The notes under the pieces were generated by a model. The model was not told the origin of the DNA and searched no databases. It was given only the letters and a program-made list of their open reading frames with translations. From Bacillus sp. FJAT-45350 (GTDB lineage Bacteria > Bacillota > Bacilli > Bacillales > NISU01): DNA of 64,000 bases. Numbering within the stretch: position 1 is the stretch's first letter; every line of letters begins with the position of its first letter. Location of the stretch: positions 3,046,079-3,110,078 of the forward strand of contig NZ_NISU01000001.1 in assembly GCF_002335805.1 (NCBI RefSeq), written 5' to 3'. This document shows positions 1 to 9,672 of this stretch, piece by piece. The position numbers and the translations under genes are program-made.

Positions 1-1
1 A

Positions 2-241
2 GAAAGGACCAGCATTGAAAAACATGCTACTCCTCATATCTTTCGTCATACACATATTAGTATGCTCACAGAGGCTGGAGTTGACCTTCCTACCATCATG
101 GAACGAGTTGGACATGAGGATATTAAGACAACGATGAAGATTTACACACATGTAACAAATAAAATGAAAAAGGACGCTTCTGATAAAGTGAGAACTTTAT
201 ACCAAAACGCCCTTTCAGATATAAATTTAAAAATTATGTGA
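2..241 (+). CDS. Tyrosine recombinase/integrase, C-terminal fragment (cut by window edge)
   Basis: The open frame enters from the left edge and gives 79 residues ending in TGA. It holds the C-terminal catalytic core of a tyrosine recombinase: the H-x-F-R-H-T-H box, the segment VDLPTIMERVGHEDIKTT with the last catalytic histidine, and a tyrosine in KIYTHVT that would attack DNA. This pattern is typical of phage and ICE integrases (Tn916/ICEBs1 type). It converges on groEL and stops 79 bp from the groEL stop codon, so it probably belongs to an element integrated at the 3' end of groEL. In B. subtilis a prophage-like region also lies beside groEL. Whether the rest of the gene is intact cannot be seen. 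Confidence 0.85.
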   Translation, partial: ERTSIEKHATPHIFRHTHISMLTEAGVDLPTIMERVGHEDIKTTMKIYTHVTNKMKKDASDKVRTLYQNALSDINLKIM

Positions 242-247
242 GAAGTA

Positions 248-277
248 TGTGAGGTTTTTCTGAAAAACAACCTCACA
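248..277. terminator. Hairpin between integrase and groEL
   Basis: Arms TGTGAGG and CCTCACA, extended by TTTTT/AAAAA around a CTG loop, lie between two convergent genes. There is no clear U-tract on either side, so this is a probable bidirectional terminator or a structure at the element end. Confidence 0.45.
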
Positions 278-320
278 TCACTCACTAAACCTTGACACAT
301 CAGGGTTTATAGAGCATGAA

Positions 321-1964
<1,644 letters not shown>

Positions 1965-1999
1965 TCAACCTCCTGGATTTATATATCGTTTACGTATAA

Positions 2000-2284
2000 T
2001 TAACCGATGATTGCTAGTACATCAGTTTCGCGCAGAATTAAATATTCTTTACCTTCGAACTTGACTTCTGTTCCAGCATATTTCGAGAAGATTACAGTAT
2101 CACCATCATTCACTTCAAGAGCTACACGCTCACCATTTTCTGTTACACGGCCAGTTCCAACTGCAACAACTTTACCTTCTTGAGGCTTTTCTTTCGCAGA
2201 ATCAGGAAGAACAATCCCACTTGCTGTTTTTTCTTCAGTCTCAACTAACTCAATTACAATACGATCACCTAATGGTTTTAACAT
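2000..2284 (-). CDS. groES: Co-chaperonin GroES (Hsp10)
   Basis: Seven-subunit lid of the GroEL chamber. The protein begins [15 protein letters not shown] and has 94 residues, the usual length. An in-frame TTG three codons upstream is possible, but the AAGGAGG is correctly spaced (9 nt) for the ATG at 2284, so that start is preferred. The mobile loop region [19 protein letters not shown] is present. First gene of the groESL operon. HrcA regulation is indicated by the CIRCE element at 2375-2401. Confidence 0.98.
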   Translation of the reverse strand: MLKPLGDRIVIELVETEEKTASGIVLPDSAKEKPQEGKVVAVGTGRVTENGERVALEVNDGDTVIFSKYAGTEVKFEGKEYLILRETDVLAIIG

Positions 2285-2374
2285 GGAAAACAACCTCCTT
2301 ATATTGTGTTAATCAGCCATTTCCTGTTTATGTAAAAGTTATGTAAAGTAGGAAATGATGCTTCAGTTTCTTTG

Positions 2375-2401
2375 TTAGCACTCAACCGACTCGAGTGCTA
2401 A
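2375..2401 (-). promoter_or_regulatory. CIRCE operator (HrcA site) of groESL
   Basis: A perfect inverted repeat, TTAGCACTC (2375-2383), 9 nt spacer, GAGTGCTAA (2393-2401), lies between the groES promoter and start codon. It matches the CIRCE consensus at all 18 arm positions and indicates heat-shock control by HrcA. Confidence 0.97.
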
Positions 2402-2411
2402 CACAATTATT

Positions 2412-2440
2412 ATAATAATCAACTCATTTTCTTTTTGCAA
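2412..2440 (-). promoter_or_regulatory. Sigma-A promoter of groESL
   Basis: On the minus strand, -35 TTGCAA (2435-2440), a 17-nt spacer and -10 TATTAT (2412-2417). CIRCE lies over the start of the transcript, as in other Bacillus groE operons. Confidence 0.75.
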
Positions 2441-2750
2441 GTCTTTTGAAAGATTTTTTTCAAAAAAAATTACCTTCTATATAATAGCCAAGTAATGCTT
2501 GTCTCAAACTACTTTATTCACTTATGTCTTTTATATGATTAAGATATTTCCTTGTATTTATTAACATTCTCAGTAGCTAATCTACATATGGTCTTTCCTT
2601 CTGATTTTTTCACGACCTATGTTACAATATATAGATGGATAAAATCTTTACTAGTACATGTACAATCTTTTACATACACTAACACTAATACATAGAAAAA
2701 ATAGCTCAACGAGACACTTCTACTATATTTATTAAAAAGGGGAATTTATT
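2441..2750. other. Intergenic region upstream of the CPBP protease gene
   Basis: AT-rich, no gene seen. A possible extended -10 promoter for the rightward ydiL/ydiK pair (TG at 2620, TACAAT at 2623-2628) is visible, but no good -35. Oligo-A/T runs around 2440-2470 give a weak hairpin. Confidence 0.4.
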
Positions 2751-3467
2751 TTGACAAAACGATATTGGTGGATACTAGTTGTTTATATTCTCACACAATT
2801 TTCTGCATTGTTGGGCATACCTCTTCTACATTCCTTAGGTGTACCATTAGAACAGATTCCTGGTTTATGGCTAAGCATTAGTTTTACAATTGGACTTATT
2901 ATTATTTTAATATTACTGAAGCCTGATATTGTAAATCGTCGTGAAAACCGTAGCAGAGTAAGTAGATCACAAGCAGCCTTCTGGGCAATTATCGGTATTT
3001 TTATGGCATTTACTGCACAGTACGTTGCAATTGCAATTGAAATGTACGTACTAGGGATTGAACCCGGGTCAGAGAACACTGAACAAATCGTCCAATATGC
3101 TAAAGCTACTCCGATGTTCATCTTTGTCCTTGCGGTAATTGGTCCAATTCTTGAAGAAATTGTGTTCCGTCTTATTATTTTTGGGGCACTCTATAAACGA
3201 TATAATTTCTGGATTGCAGCTTCAATTAGTTCTTTAATATTTGCTGCTGTTCATTGGGATTTTACTCATATCATAATCTATGCTGCAGTCGGCTTTACAT
3301 TTGCTTACCTATATGTAAAAACACAACGAATTATTGTACCTATCATTGCTCACGTAGCAGTAAATACATTTGTCGCTATGGTTAACGTTGTATTTGGGGA
3401 ACGACTCGAAGAACTTCAAAAGCAACTTGAGCAAATACAAGGATTTATCGGAGGATTTCTACTATGA
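2751..3467 (+). CDS. ydiL: CPBP family intramembrane metalloprotease (YdiL-like)
   Basis: Multi-pass membrane protein of the CPBP/Abi (CAAX-processing and bacteriocin-immunity) protease family, 238 residues with about seven membrane segments. The three family motifs are present: EEIVFR (Glu135, Glu136, Arg140), FAAVH (His168) and HVAVN (His201, Asn205), which should form the intramembrane active site. The substrate is unknown. Translation probably starts at TTG after an AAAGGGG site. It is next to groES and overlaps the following small gene by 4 bp, as ydiL-ydiK do in B. subtilis (there on the opposite side of the same groES). Confidence 0.88.
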   Translation: MTKRYWWILVVYILTQFSALLGIPLLHSLGVPLEQIPGLWLSISFTIGLIIILILLKPDIVNRRENRSRVSRSQAAFWAIIGIFMAFTAQYVAIAIEMYVLGIEPGSENTEQIVQYAKATPMFIFVLAVIGPILEEIVFRLIIFGALYKRYNFWIAASISSLIFAAVHWDFTHIIIYAAVGFTFAYLYVKTQRIIVPIIAHVAVNTFVAMVNVVFGERLEELQKQLEQIQGFIGGFLL

Positions 3468-3664
3468 GAACATCACCTACCTTTATGGGTGTCACGTATA
3501 TTTTGATTGGAATCATGTTCGTCTATTTAGCGATTCAAAATGTCCGAGTAGCTTCTTGGAACTTATGGACATTTCTGTTTATCGCACTTGCTGCCATTGA
3601 TATTATGGTCGGGGTTCGCTTTTTCAGAATGCGAAAAGCAATTAACGAAAAGAAAAATAAGTAA
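3464..3664 (+). CDS. ydiK: Small membrane protein YdiK
   Basis: 66 residues with two predicted membrane helices (about residues 8-24 and 33-50) and a basic C-terminal tail. It matches the YdiK family by size, context and the motif FMGVTYILIGIMF. The start ATG overlaps the ydiL stop (ATGA), so the two are translationally coupled. No function is known. It is followed directly by a strong terminator. Confidence 0.8.
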   Translation: MRTSPTFMGVTYILIGIMFVYLAIQNVRVASWNLWTFLFIALAAIDIMVGVRFFRMRKAINEKKNK

Positions 3665-3668
3665 CGTA

Positions 3669-3708
3669 AAGAGGTTTCTCCCAACTTGTAGGAGAAACCT
3701 CTTTTTTT
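3669..3708. terminator. Terminator after ydiK, shared with the facing MFS gene
   Basis: GAGGTTTCTCC and GGAGAAACCTC arms around an AACTTGTA loop, followed by a run of T on the plus strand and preceded by A/T-rich sequence, so it may serve both convergent genes. Confidence 0.85.
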
Positions 3709-3737
3709 GACTTAATTTTATTTAATCAAACGTTTAA

Positions 3738-5153
3738 TTAAGCTGTTTTTGTTGTTTCTACAGGCTCTTTCTCCTTTTTACCAAGTAAATATCCAGCAGG
3801 AACTGCGATTGCCGTTAAGATAGCTACAAGTAAAAATCCTTCATTAATCGCCTGTAGGTTGGCAGCTTCAACCGATAAATCAGTAGCAAACAATGTTGTT
3901 CTACGTACTTCATAATAAATAGAGATAAAGACTATTCCTAAAGCAGAGCTCATTTGCCTGAGGACATTGTTCATTGCAGCTCCTCTTGAAACAATCGACT
4001 CTGGAATCGCATTCATTCCTGCCGTAGTTGCCGGCATGCTACTTAATCCCATTCCCAATCCACGAAGCGCCATGATGATGAAAATAAAAACTAGTGACGT
4101 TTCCATTGTTAAAAAGCTTAAAGCAAAGGTACCTACTGCTGATACGAACAACCCAGTTGTAACAACCCATCTTGCTCCGTATTGATCTAAAATTCTTCCC
4201 CCAATGGTCATGGCAATCCCCATTAATAATGCAGAAGGAAGAAAGACTAAGCCTGTCATAATTGCATCATAGCCATACACATTTTGAACTAGGAAAGGAA
4301 TAAGAAAAATCCCAGAAAAAAGCCCAATTGACGTTATCCCTGCAATTAACACACTATACGTATAAGCTGAAATACGGAAAATTGATAAATCTAATAACGG
4401 ATATTTTTGTGTTTTTTCTATTTTAAAGAAGATAAATAAACTAATTAGTCCAAGAATAATGATAGTCAAATTAAGTGGCTTCACTAAATGTTCAAGCATC
4501 GAAACTCTAGCTAGGGCAAATAATATTAACCCAACACCTATCGTCACTGTAATAAAACCATACTTATCAAATCGTATGTCTTTATTTACTTCTGTCTCTT
4601 TTACATAAATAAAAGCAATCAATAAGCCCAGTAATCCGAAGGGAACATTACACCAAAATAAATAATACCAGCTACCCTTCTCTATTATAAAACCACCTAA
4701 CGTAGGGCCAATTGTTGGCGCCATCATCGCAGCTACACCCCAAATTCCAGTAGCAAGCCCTCTCTCCTTACGTGGAAACGTTTGAAAAATAAGCGCCATC
4801 GATAAAGGCATCATAATACCTCCACCAAGCCCCTGTACTCCACGGAAAAAGATTAAAGAAGATAAATTCCACGAAAATGAACCTAATACAGACCCTAGCA
4901 CAAAGAGAGATAACCCAAACAAGTACACACGTTTCTTGCCAAACTTATCCCCTAAGTAACCTGTAACTGGCATAATCATCCCCATTGTAACCATAAAAAT
5001 GGTGATAACCCATCCAGTAGACACCGCATCAGAACCAAATACCTTCATCAATTGAGGAACAGCAGGATTCAACATACTATTATTTAAAATCATCGTAAAT
5101 GAACCGATCAACACCGCTAAGACGACCATCCACTTATCTGGAACTCTTTTCAT
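3738..5153 (-). CDS. MFS multidrug efflux transporter, DHA2 (EmrB/QacA) family
   Basis: Proton-driven drug exporter with 14 predicted membrane helices. The first signature segment is LNPAVPQLMKVF, motif A is GYLGDKFGKKRVYL between helices 2 and 3, and motif C is GIWGVAAMMAPTIGPTLGG. It resembles B. subtilis LmrB/YhcA-type pumps. An ATG six codons upstream (5171) lies inside a palindrome and lacks a ribosome site. The ATG at 5153 follows GGTGTGGTGAT and is preferred, giving 471 residues. It stands alone, convergent with ydiK. The palindrome at 5170-5186 suggests an inducible repressor. The substrate is unknown. Confidence 0.9.
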   Translation of the reverse strand: MKRVPDKWMVVLAVLIGSFTMILNNSMLNPAVPQLMKVFGSDAVSTGWVITIFMVTMGMIMPVTGYLGDKFGKKRVYLFGLSLFVLGSVLGSFSWNLSSLIFFRGVQGLGGGIMMPLSMALIFQTFPRKERGLATGIWGVAAMMAPTIGPTLGGFIIEKGSWYYLFWCNVPFGLLGLLIAFIYVKETEVNKDIRFDKYGFITVTIGVGLILFALARVSMLEHLVKPLNLTIIILGLISLFIFFKIEKTQKYPLLDLSIFRISAYTYSVLIAGITSIGLFSGIFLIPFLVQNVYGYDAIMTGLVFLPSALLMGIAMTIGGRILDQYGARWVVTTGLFVSAVGTFALSFLTMETSLVFIFIIMALRGLGMGLSSMPATTAGMNAIPESIVSRGAAMNNVLRQMSSALGIVFISIYYEVRRTTLFATDLSVEAANLQAINEGFLLVAILTAIAVPAGYLLGKKEKEPVETTKTA

Positions 5154-5169
5154 ATCACCACACCATTTC

Positions 5170-5186
5170 ATTTCGAACTTCGAAAT
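5170..5186 (-). promoter_or_regulatory. Perfect palindrome before the DHA2 transporter (candidate repressor operator)
   Basis: ATTTCGAA-C-TTCGAAAT, 8-bp perfect arms with a 1-bp centre, just upstream of the transporter start. It resembles MarR-type operators of B. subtilis redox and quinone regulators (MhqR-like TCGAATTCGA cores). The regulator is not identifiable here. Confidence 0.55.
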
Positions 5187-5272
5187 ATATTCTCTCTTTA
5201 CTATATCATGTTTTTGGAAAAAGTCATGGCATTTACACTTTATTTTGTTTTCACCTCATTAAACAGGTAAAG

Positions 5273-5309
5273 GATGTAAAAAGGCAACAATACCTTTTTA
5301 CACCCTTAT
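5273..5309 (-). terminator. Terminator downstream of doxX
   Basis: Arms GGTGTAAAAAGG and CCTTTTTACATCC (read on the minus strand) just after the DoxX stop codon. Confidence 0.7.
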
Positions 5310-5327
5310 TTTTTCTTTGATTAACCT

Positions 5328-5843
5328 TTAAGCAACTTTTACTTTAGAATGATAGCTTTTCTCTTTTTTACTAATAGATTGTCGTAAATATGGTAACACC
5401 CAACGGTCACCACCAAAGCGTCCTGCGTTCGCTCCAGCTGCTAAAATGAACATTGAGAATAGAATCATCCATGGGTTAGTAGAAACAGTTCCAGCAAACA
5501 TAAAGGCAAAGTTCATCATCACTCCAAAGAATGCGGCTGCACTAGTAAATACACCTAAAATAAGTCCTAAACCAACAAGCACCTCGCCCCACGCTACCAT
5601 AACGCTAAATAACTCTGCGTTCGGAAGAGCGAATCTCTCTAAGAACGCTACGTAAGTTGGATACACTAATTGTTCCCCTGACATAACAGGATTTGCAATT
5701 GAGCCATTCAGGTAACCACCAGCATTGAAGTCTCCCATGACTTTACCTAGTCCAGCAGATAACCACATCCAACCTATATATAATCGTAAGAACGTTAAAA
5801 TCCCAGCTGCTATTTTATTAGTACGTAAGAATTGTCCAAACAT
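5328..5843 (-). CDS. DoxX family membrane protein
   Basis: 171-residue DoxX-family protein with four predicted membrane helices. Features include the N-terminal LRLYIGWMWLSAGLGKV segment, and GEVLVGLGLILG and FMFAGTVSTNPWM further on. DoxX proteins are linked to quinone/thiol redox stress (B. subtilis CatD, MhqP), but the reaction is not settled. Codons upstream are open, but AAGGAGG is placed for the ATG at 5843, so that start is used. It is a single gene preceded by a Rex-type operator (5903-5920), which would tie it to the NADH/NAD ratio. Its partner in respiration is unknown. Confidence 0.85.
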   Translation of the reverse strand: MFGQFLRTNKIAAGILTFLRLYIGWMWLSAGLGKVMGDFNAGGYLNGSIANPVMSGEQLVYPTYVAFLERFALPNAELFSVMVAWGEVLVGLGLILGVFTSAAAFFGVMMNFAFMFAGTVSTNPWMILFSMFILAAGANAGRFGGDRWVLPYLRQSISKKEKSYHSKVKVA

Positions 5844-5902
5844 TGTAATTCCTCCTTGTATAATTTTTGTTAGTTTTCTCAGTCGCGACAAGTGAGGTTT
5901 TT

Positions 5903-5920
5903 ATGTGAATCACTTCACAA
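5903..5920 (-). promoter_or_regulatory. Rex-type (or Fnr-type) operator upstream of doxX
   Basis: Inverted repeat TGTGAA (5904-5909), 4-nt spacer, TTCACA (5914-5919). On the minus strand it reads TTGTGAA-N4-TTCACAT, one base from the Rex box TTGTGAA-N4-TTCACAA. It also fits the Fnr/Crp pattern TGTGA-N6-TCACA. rex itself is encoded at 24978-25613. Confidence 0.65.
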
Positions 5921-6016
5921 ACTTATTGTAACTTAATACTCATTCTTTTTCTATAGCTTTAAACAGATGTCACAAGATGCACTTAACTATACTGATATAG
6001 TAAAAAAGAAGGACCA

Positions 6017-7306
6017 CTACGATGTGATCCCTTCCCTTTCCACTTGTTCAACCTTGGACTTCTTATTCTGTTTTTGTTTTAAGTAAACATAAACACAACC
6101 TAAACATCCTAGATAGCATACAAATGCTGATAAATAAAAGGCAATTGTATAACTTTGAGTAGCATCAATAATATAGCCTGTCACAATAGGTGAAAGCCAT
6201 TGACCTATTCCAAAAAAGATAGTAATAAATCCTATCGCAACTGTAGTTTTATCCGCCCTTGTAATTTCGCTCACAGTTGCTACAGTAACAGTTGGTACAC
6301 CCCATAAAGTCAGAGCATAAATTACTGACTGAATATAAAGTATCGTTTGGTGAGTAGTAAGCGCAAACCCTATCAAGATACCCGCTTGTATGAAACAAAC
6401 GATAAATAAAGTGGGCATTCTTCCTATTCTGTCTGAAAGCCCCCCAAGTAAGAATCCACTAACAATACTGACAAAACCAGCACTAGAAAAGAAAAAACCT
6501 GCTGTTTGCTTCTCTAATTGTACAGTATTGATTAAATAGTCAACGAAAAAAGTGGAGAAGATTAAATAACTGAATCCCCATGAAAAGAAAATCAAACCGA
6601 TGACCCAAATCATATTACTTTTATAGACATTTACAATTTTATTTTCTTCTTCTACATTTATCGAACTTTTTCCGCTAAATTTAGGACCTTCCGTTTCACC
6701 AACTGGTTTCAACCCTATTTTCTTCGGATCATCCACTAATAAAAAGAAGTTGATTAATAGAATGATAATTGATAGTACTGCAAGCACTATCCAGCTTACA
6801 CGCCATCCTTCAGAAGGAAACATCGTAATTAAAAAAGGAACTAAGAATCCACTAGCTACCATTCCAAAGCTCGAGCCAGAATTCGTAACACCCAATGCAG
6901 TTCCTCTATATTTAGCCGAAAACCATTTACCTACTAAGCCTAAAGAAGCAACATTAACCCCACCTGATCCAATACCAATTAGAAAACACGTAAGGTATGC
7001 TGTCCAGAAGTTAATGACAATACTACTAAGACCCATACCTAAAATTGTAATGGCAAGAGCAGTAAGGATAACTTTTTTCGCGGAGAAACGACTTACTAGA
7101 TGACCAACAACTGTTGCACTTACTAAATAGCCTAAAAAAATAGCAGAGGCAATAATTCCTGCCTCGCTATAACTTATCGAAAGTCCTTCCCTCATAAAGG
7201 GAATAATCGCAGCAAAGGAGAATCGACCAAAACCTAAGCCTGCCAAAACGTTTAACACTGTGACTACTAGAATAATCCAGCCTCTATGAACCTTACTATT
7301 CTTCAT
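6017..7306 (-). CDS. MFS transporter (YbfB/OFA-like), substrate unknown
   Basis: 429 residues with 12 predicted membrane helices and a cytoplasmic central loop (around residues 195-225). The N-terminus GLGFGRFSFAAIIPFMREGLSISYSEAGII and the GLSDRIGR loop between helices 8 and 9 are typical of MFS carriers for organic anions. Its family is often annotated YbfB or oxalate:formate antiporter-like. Next to a PAA-degradation island, a role in uptake of an aromatic or organic acid is possible but is inference. It is 19 bp downstream of the chemoreceptor gene and in the same direction, so co-transcription is likely. Confidence 0.82.
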   Translation of the reverse strand: MKNSKVHRGWIILVVTVLNVLAGLGFGRFSFAAIIPFMREGLSISYSEAGIIASAIFLGYLVSATVVGHLVSRFSAKKVILTALAITILGMGLSSIVINFWTAYLTCFLIGIGSGGVNVASLGLVGKWFSAKYRGTALGVTNSGSSFGMVASGFLVPFLITMFPSEGWRVSWIVLAVLSIIILLINFFLLVDDPKKIGLKPVGETEGPKFSGKSSINVEEENKIVNVYKSNMIWVIGLIFFSWGFSYLIFSTFFVDYLINTVQLEKQTAGFFFSSAGFVSIVSGFLLGGLSDRIGRMPTLFIVCFIQAGILIGFALTTHQTILYIQSVIYALTLWGVPTVTVATVSEITRADKTTVAIGFITIFFGIGQWLSPIVTGYIIDATQSYTIAFYLSAFVCYLGCLGCVYVYLKQKQNKKSKVEQVEREGITS

Positions 7307-7325
7307 TTATTAAAACCTCATTATG

Positions 7326-8951
7326 TCATTTTGTTAGCTTAAAACGACTCACAATTCGATTAAGAGAAGTTGCCTGTTCTGCTAGTTCAGCCGCTCCATT
7401 TGCTAAGCTTTCAATTCCTTGTACATGCTTATCCACACCATTGACCGTATCTTCTACTTTTAAAGTAAATACTTCCGCAATTTTAGCAACACCACTTACG
7501 GAACTTCCTAATTGCTCACCATTTTGTATAAGCTGATTCACAAAATTTTCATTTCCTGTTACAGATTCCTTTGTATTTTGTGAAGTAACCTTTAAATGGT
7601 TAATTGATTGACCTGCAAGCTGAATCGTATCTAGACCATTATGAATTAAAATGGTATTCTCTTTTACTTGCTCCGCTGATTCATTGATTTCATTTCTTAC
7701 ATTCTCAATTGTCGAAACAATTTCAGTTGCGAAATAATTTGTACTTTCCGCCAGCTTCCTAACCTCGTCAGCAACAACTGCAAAGCCTCGACCGGCATCT
7801 CCTGCCCTACTAGCCTCGATTGATGCATTTAAGGCAAGTAAATTTGTTTGTTCAGCTATTTCAGTAATAGAAGAAATCTTACTCATAACAACATTCGTAT
7901 CCTCAGCAACTTTCATTATCTTATCAGATGCTTCTTCAATTACTTTTTCGACAACCTTCATTTTCTTTTCAAGTGATTGAATGGCCCCTTGTCCTTCGTC
8001 TGCTATTGTTGCTGCATTTTCAGATACATGAACAGAGCCTTGGATTTCTTTTTTCATATTACGTAACCCATTATTCATATTTTGAATCATCGCATCAGCT
8101 GATTGAAGCGCTGACATTTGATGCTCTGCTCCACCACTAAAAACTTGCATTGTTTCAGAGAAATCTTTGAATGTACCAGAGAGTACTTGAGTTTCCTTTG
8201 CCTGCTCTTTACTAACACTATTAAGAGAAGTTACCGAGCGATTTAATTCATCGATTATATTTTTCACACCTAATATAATCTTATTAATCTCAAACCCTAT
8301 TTGATGAAATTCATTTCTCGAGTTGTTTTGAACTTCAACTGTTAAGTCACCAGCACAAACGGTCCTTGTAATGGAGTACCATTTGCGTAGTGCCTTTCGT
8401 ACATTCGTATAAAAAACCAATGCAAGGAAACTTGTTAACACTACACCGAGAATAGCCATTGTTATTAGAAAAGCAGTATTAAGCTGGAGTACGAGCCCTG
8501 TAATTAATGCCCCAGCGATAGGAACTACCGTAATCGAGCCAACCAAAATAGCTAACGATGGTCGATGGCTAATTCTTCCCACCCTTACATTAAGTTGTTT
8601 TCCGTCCTTGTCCATTATGATAGGAACAGTTGCATCAATAATAACTTCGCCCGTATCACGAGAGTACATTTGTGCCAGGGGCTCTTTAGTATTTGCACAG
8701 TTTTGGCTAATTGGGTCTGTGAACGTGCCTCCCTCTCTGAGACGGTTCGTATGTATAACTCCTACGCACTCATCACTTATTATGCCAATATATTCATCCT
8801 GCTCTAATTCCTCATCGAGAATTGAACGAATATATTCCTCTCTTCCATTTAAATCATCAGTTGTTACTAATTCTTTCTGTAAACGTTTGGATACCCGTTC
8901 AGCTTTTTTTAGGATACGCTGAGCCAAGGCTGAATTAACAGTCTGAGTCAA
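7326..8951 (-). CDS. Methyl-accepting chemotaxis protein with an unusual topology
   Basis: 541-residue chemoreceptor. Residues about 360-410 hold the signalling hairpin tip ([34 protein letters not shown]) that contacts CheA/CheW. Residues 50-130 look like a single Cache sensor (IGIISD, the run around [12 protein letters not shown], then NVRVG). Two membrane helices (about 131-153 and 158-182) follow the sensor and precede a HAMP-like stretch. No N-terminal membrane segment is seen, so the sensor may be cytoplasmic. The start is TTG, 8 nt after AAGGAGG. An inverted repeat covers the ribosome site, and a cre site lies further upstream. The ligand is unknown. Confidence 0.92.
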   Translation of the reverse strand: MTQTVNSALAQRILKKAERVSKRLQKELVTTDDLNGREEYIRSILDEELEQDEYIGIISDECVGVIHTNRLREGGTFTDPISQNCANTKEPLAQMYSRDTGEVIIDATVPIIMDKDGKQLNVRVGRISHRPSLAILVGSITVVPIAGALITGLVLQLNTAFLITMAILGVVLTSFLALVFYTNVRKALRKWYSITRTVCAGDLTVEVQNNSRNEFHQIGFEINKIILGVKNIIDELNRSVTSLNSVSKEQAKETQVLSGTFKDFSETMQVFSGGAEHQMSALQSADAMIQNMNNGLRNMKKEIQGSVHVSENAATIADEGQGAIQSLEKKMKVVEKVIEEASDKIMKVAEDTNVVMSKISSITEIAEQTNLLALNASIEASRAGDAGRGFAVVADEVRKLAESTNYFATEIVSTIENVRNEINESAEQVKENTILIHNGLDTIQLAGQSINHLKVTSQNTKESVTGNENFVNQLIQNGEQLGSSVSGVAKIAEVFTLKVEDTVNGVDKHVQGIESLANGAAELAEQATSLNRIVSRFKLTK

Positions 8952-8953
8952 TT

Positions 8954-9001
8954 TTCATGCCTCCTTAATTACTTATGATTACCGAACTAAGGAAGCATGA
9001 A
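8954..9001 (-). promoter_or_regulatory. Inverted repeat sequestering the chemoreceptor ribosome binding site
   Basis: Arms 8954-8970 and 8985-9001 (17 bp, 15 identical) with a 14-nt loop. On the transcript the 3' arm contains the AAGGAGG used by the chemoreceptor. The 5' arm contains its own ATG, preceded by CAGGAGG (9003-9009) and followed after three codons by a stop (AUG CUU CCU UAG). Confidence 0.6.
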
Positions 9002-9009
9002 TCGCCTCC

Positions 9010-9023
9010 TGTAAGCGCTTTAA
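9010..9023 (-). promoter_or_regulatory. Catabolite-responsive element (cre)
   Basis: TGTAAGCGCTTTAA matches the CcpA consensus TGWAANCGNTNWCA at 13 of 14 positions. It lies about 60 bp upstream of the chemoreceptor start codon, consistent with carbon catabolite repression. Confidence 0.65.
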
Positions 9024-9067
9024 ATCATTAATATTAAAGTTCTATTATAAAACTATCAATCTATTAT

Positions 9068-9463
9068 TTATACGAAATTCTCATTCTTGCGATAAACCAT
9101 CCCCTCGGATAGTGAGACTAATGTACCTGCTTCGTCCTTCACTTCAATACGATACAATCCTAGACGGCTTGATTTATTATCTTCTGAAGCAACTGCTGTT
9201 AATTTGTCTCCTGATTTTGCTGGTGAAACAAAGTGTGTTGTCATTGTAATACCAACAGCTGTTTGTCCATGTGAATTACTCGCATAAGCAAAAGCAGCAT
9301 CAGCTAAAGAAAAAATAGCTCCCCCATTTGCACTCCCATGGAAATTTAACATATCATCTGTCAATGTCATCTCCACTTCAGCATACCCCTCTGAAACTTT
9401 TGTAATTGACATTCCTAATAATTTTGCATATGTATCTTCTTTAAACTTTTCAAGTGCTTTCAT
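9068..9463 (-). CDS. paaI: Hydroxyphenylacetyl-CoA thioesterase PaaI
   Basis: 131-residue hotdog-fold acyl-CoA thioesterase. The helix motif LNFHGSANGGAIFSLADAAFAYASN carries the PaaI-family catalytic region (residues about 38-62, the Asp in LADAAF). In the PAA pathway PaaI hydrolyses ring-hydroxylated phenylacetyl-CoA and other dead-end thioesters to free CoA. The start follows GAGGTG. It is alone but lies in the PAA island. A TTGACT-18-TATATT promoter and an ACGTA element, shared with paaA and paaK, lie upstream. Confidence 0.88.
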   Translation of the reverse strand: MKALEKFKEDTYAKLLGMSITKVSEGYAEVEMTLTDDMLNFHGSANGGAIFSLADAAFAYASNSHGQTAVGITMTTHFVSPAKSGDKLTAVASEDNKSSRLGLYRIEVKDEAGTLVSLSEGMVYRKNENFV

Positions 9464-9539
9464 ATTGTTTCACCTCATAATTATTATTCTAGTTAGGAAT
9501 TTCATATTCTTCTACCAATTAGGTGATATATTACTAAAT

Positions 9540-9590
9540 TACGTAGTTATAGATAAGCAGAATATATCATAATTTGTATATTATAGTCAA
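9540..9590 (-). promoter_or_regulatory. paaI promoter and candidate PaaX-site
   Basis: Minus-strand -35 TTGACT (9585-9590), 18-nt spacer, -10 TATATT (9561-9566). The TACGTA core at 9540-9545 lies about 15 bp downstream of the -10, in a position comparable to the ACGT dyads at paaA and paaK. Confidence 0.5.
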
Positions 9591-9627
9591 ATAATAGTAA
9601 GAATATTCTGGTTTCAAAACCTATGAA

Positions 9628-9672
9628 GGAGCCCCATAATAAAGCCTTTCTTTTATTTTATTATGGGGCTAA
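9628..9672 (-). terminator. Terminator overlapping the stop of the NMO-like gene
   Basis: Arms AGCCCCATAATAAA and TTTATTATGGGGCT (the plus-strand copy has a small internal difference) around a pyrimidine-rich loop. The stem begins at the stop codon of the gene ending at 9669. Confidence 0.65.

Noticed and set aside
5154-5171. Upstream ATG (MKWCGD) as start of the DHA2 pump
   Set aside because: No ribosome site and inside the palindrome; the second ATG is better supported.
5903-5920. Pure Fnr site before doxX
   Set aside because: The Rex consensus covers two more bases; the Fnr reading is kept only as an alternative.
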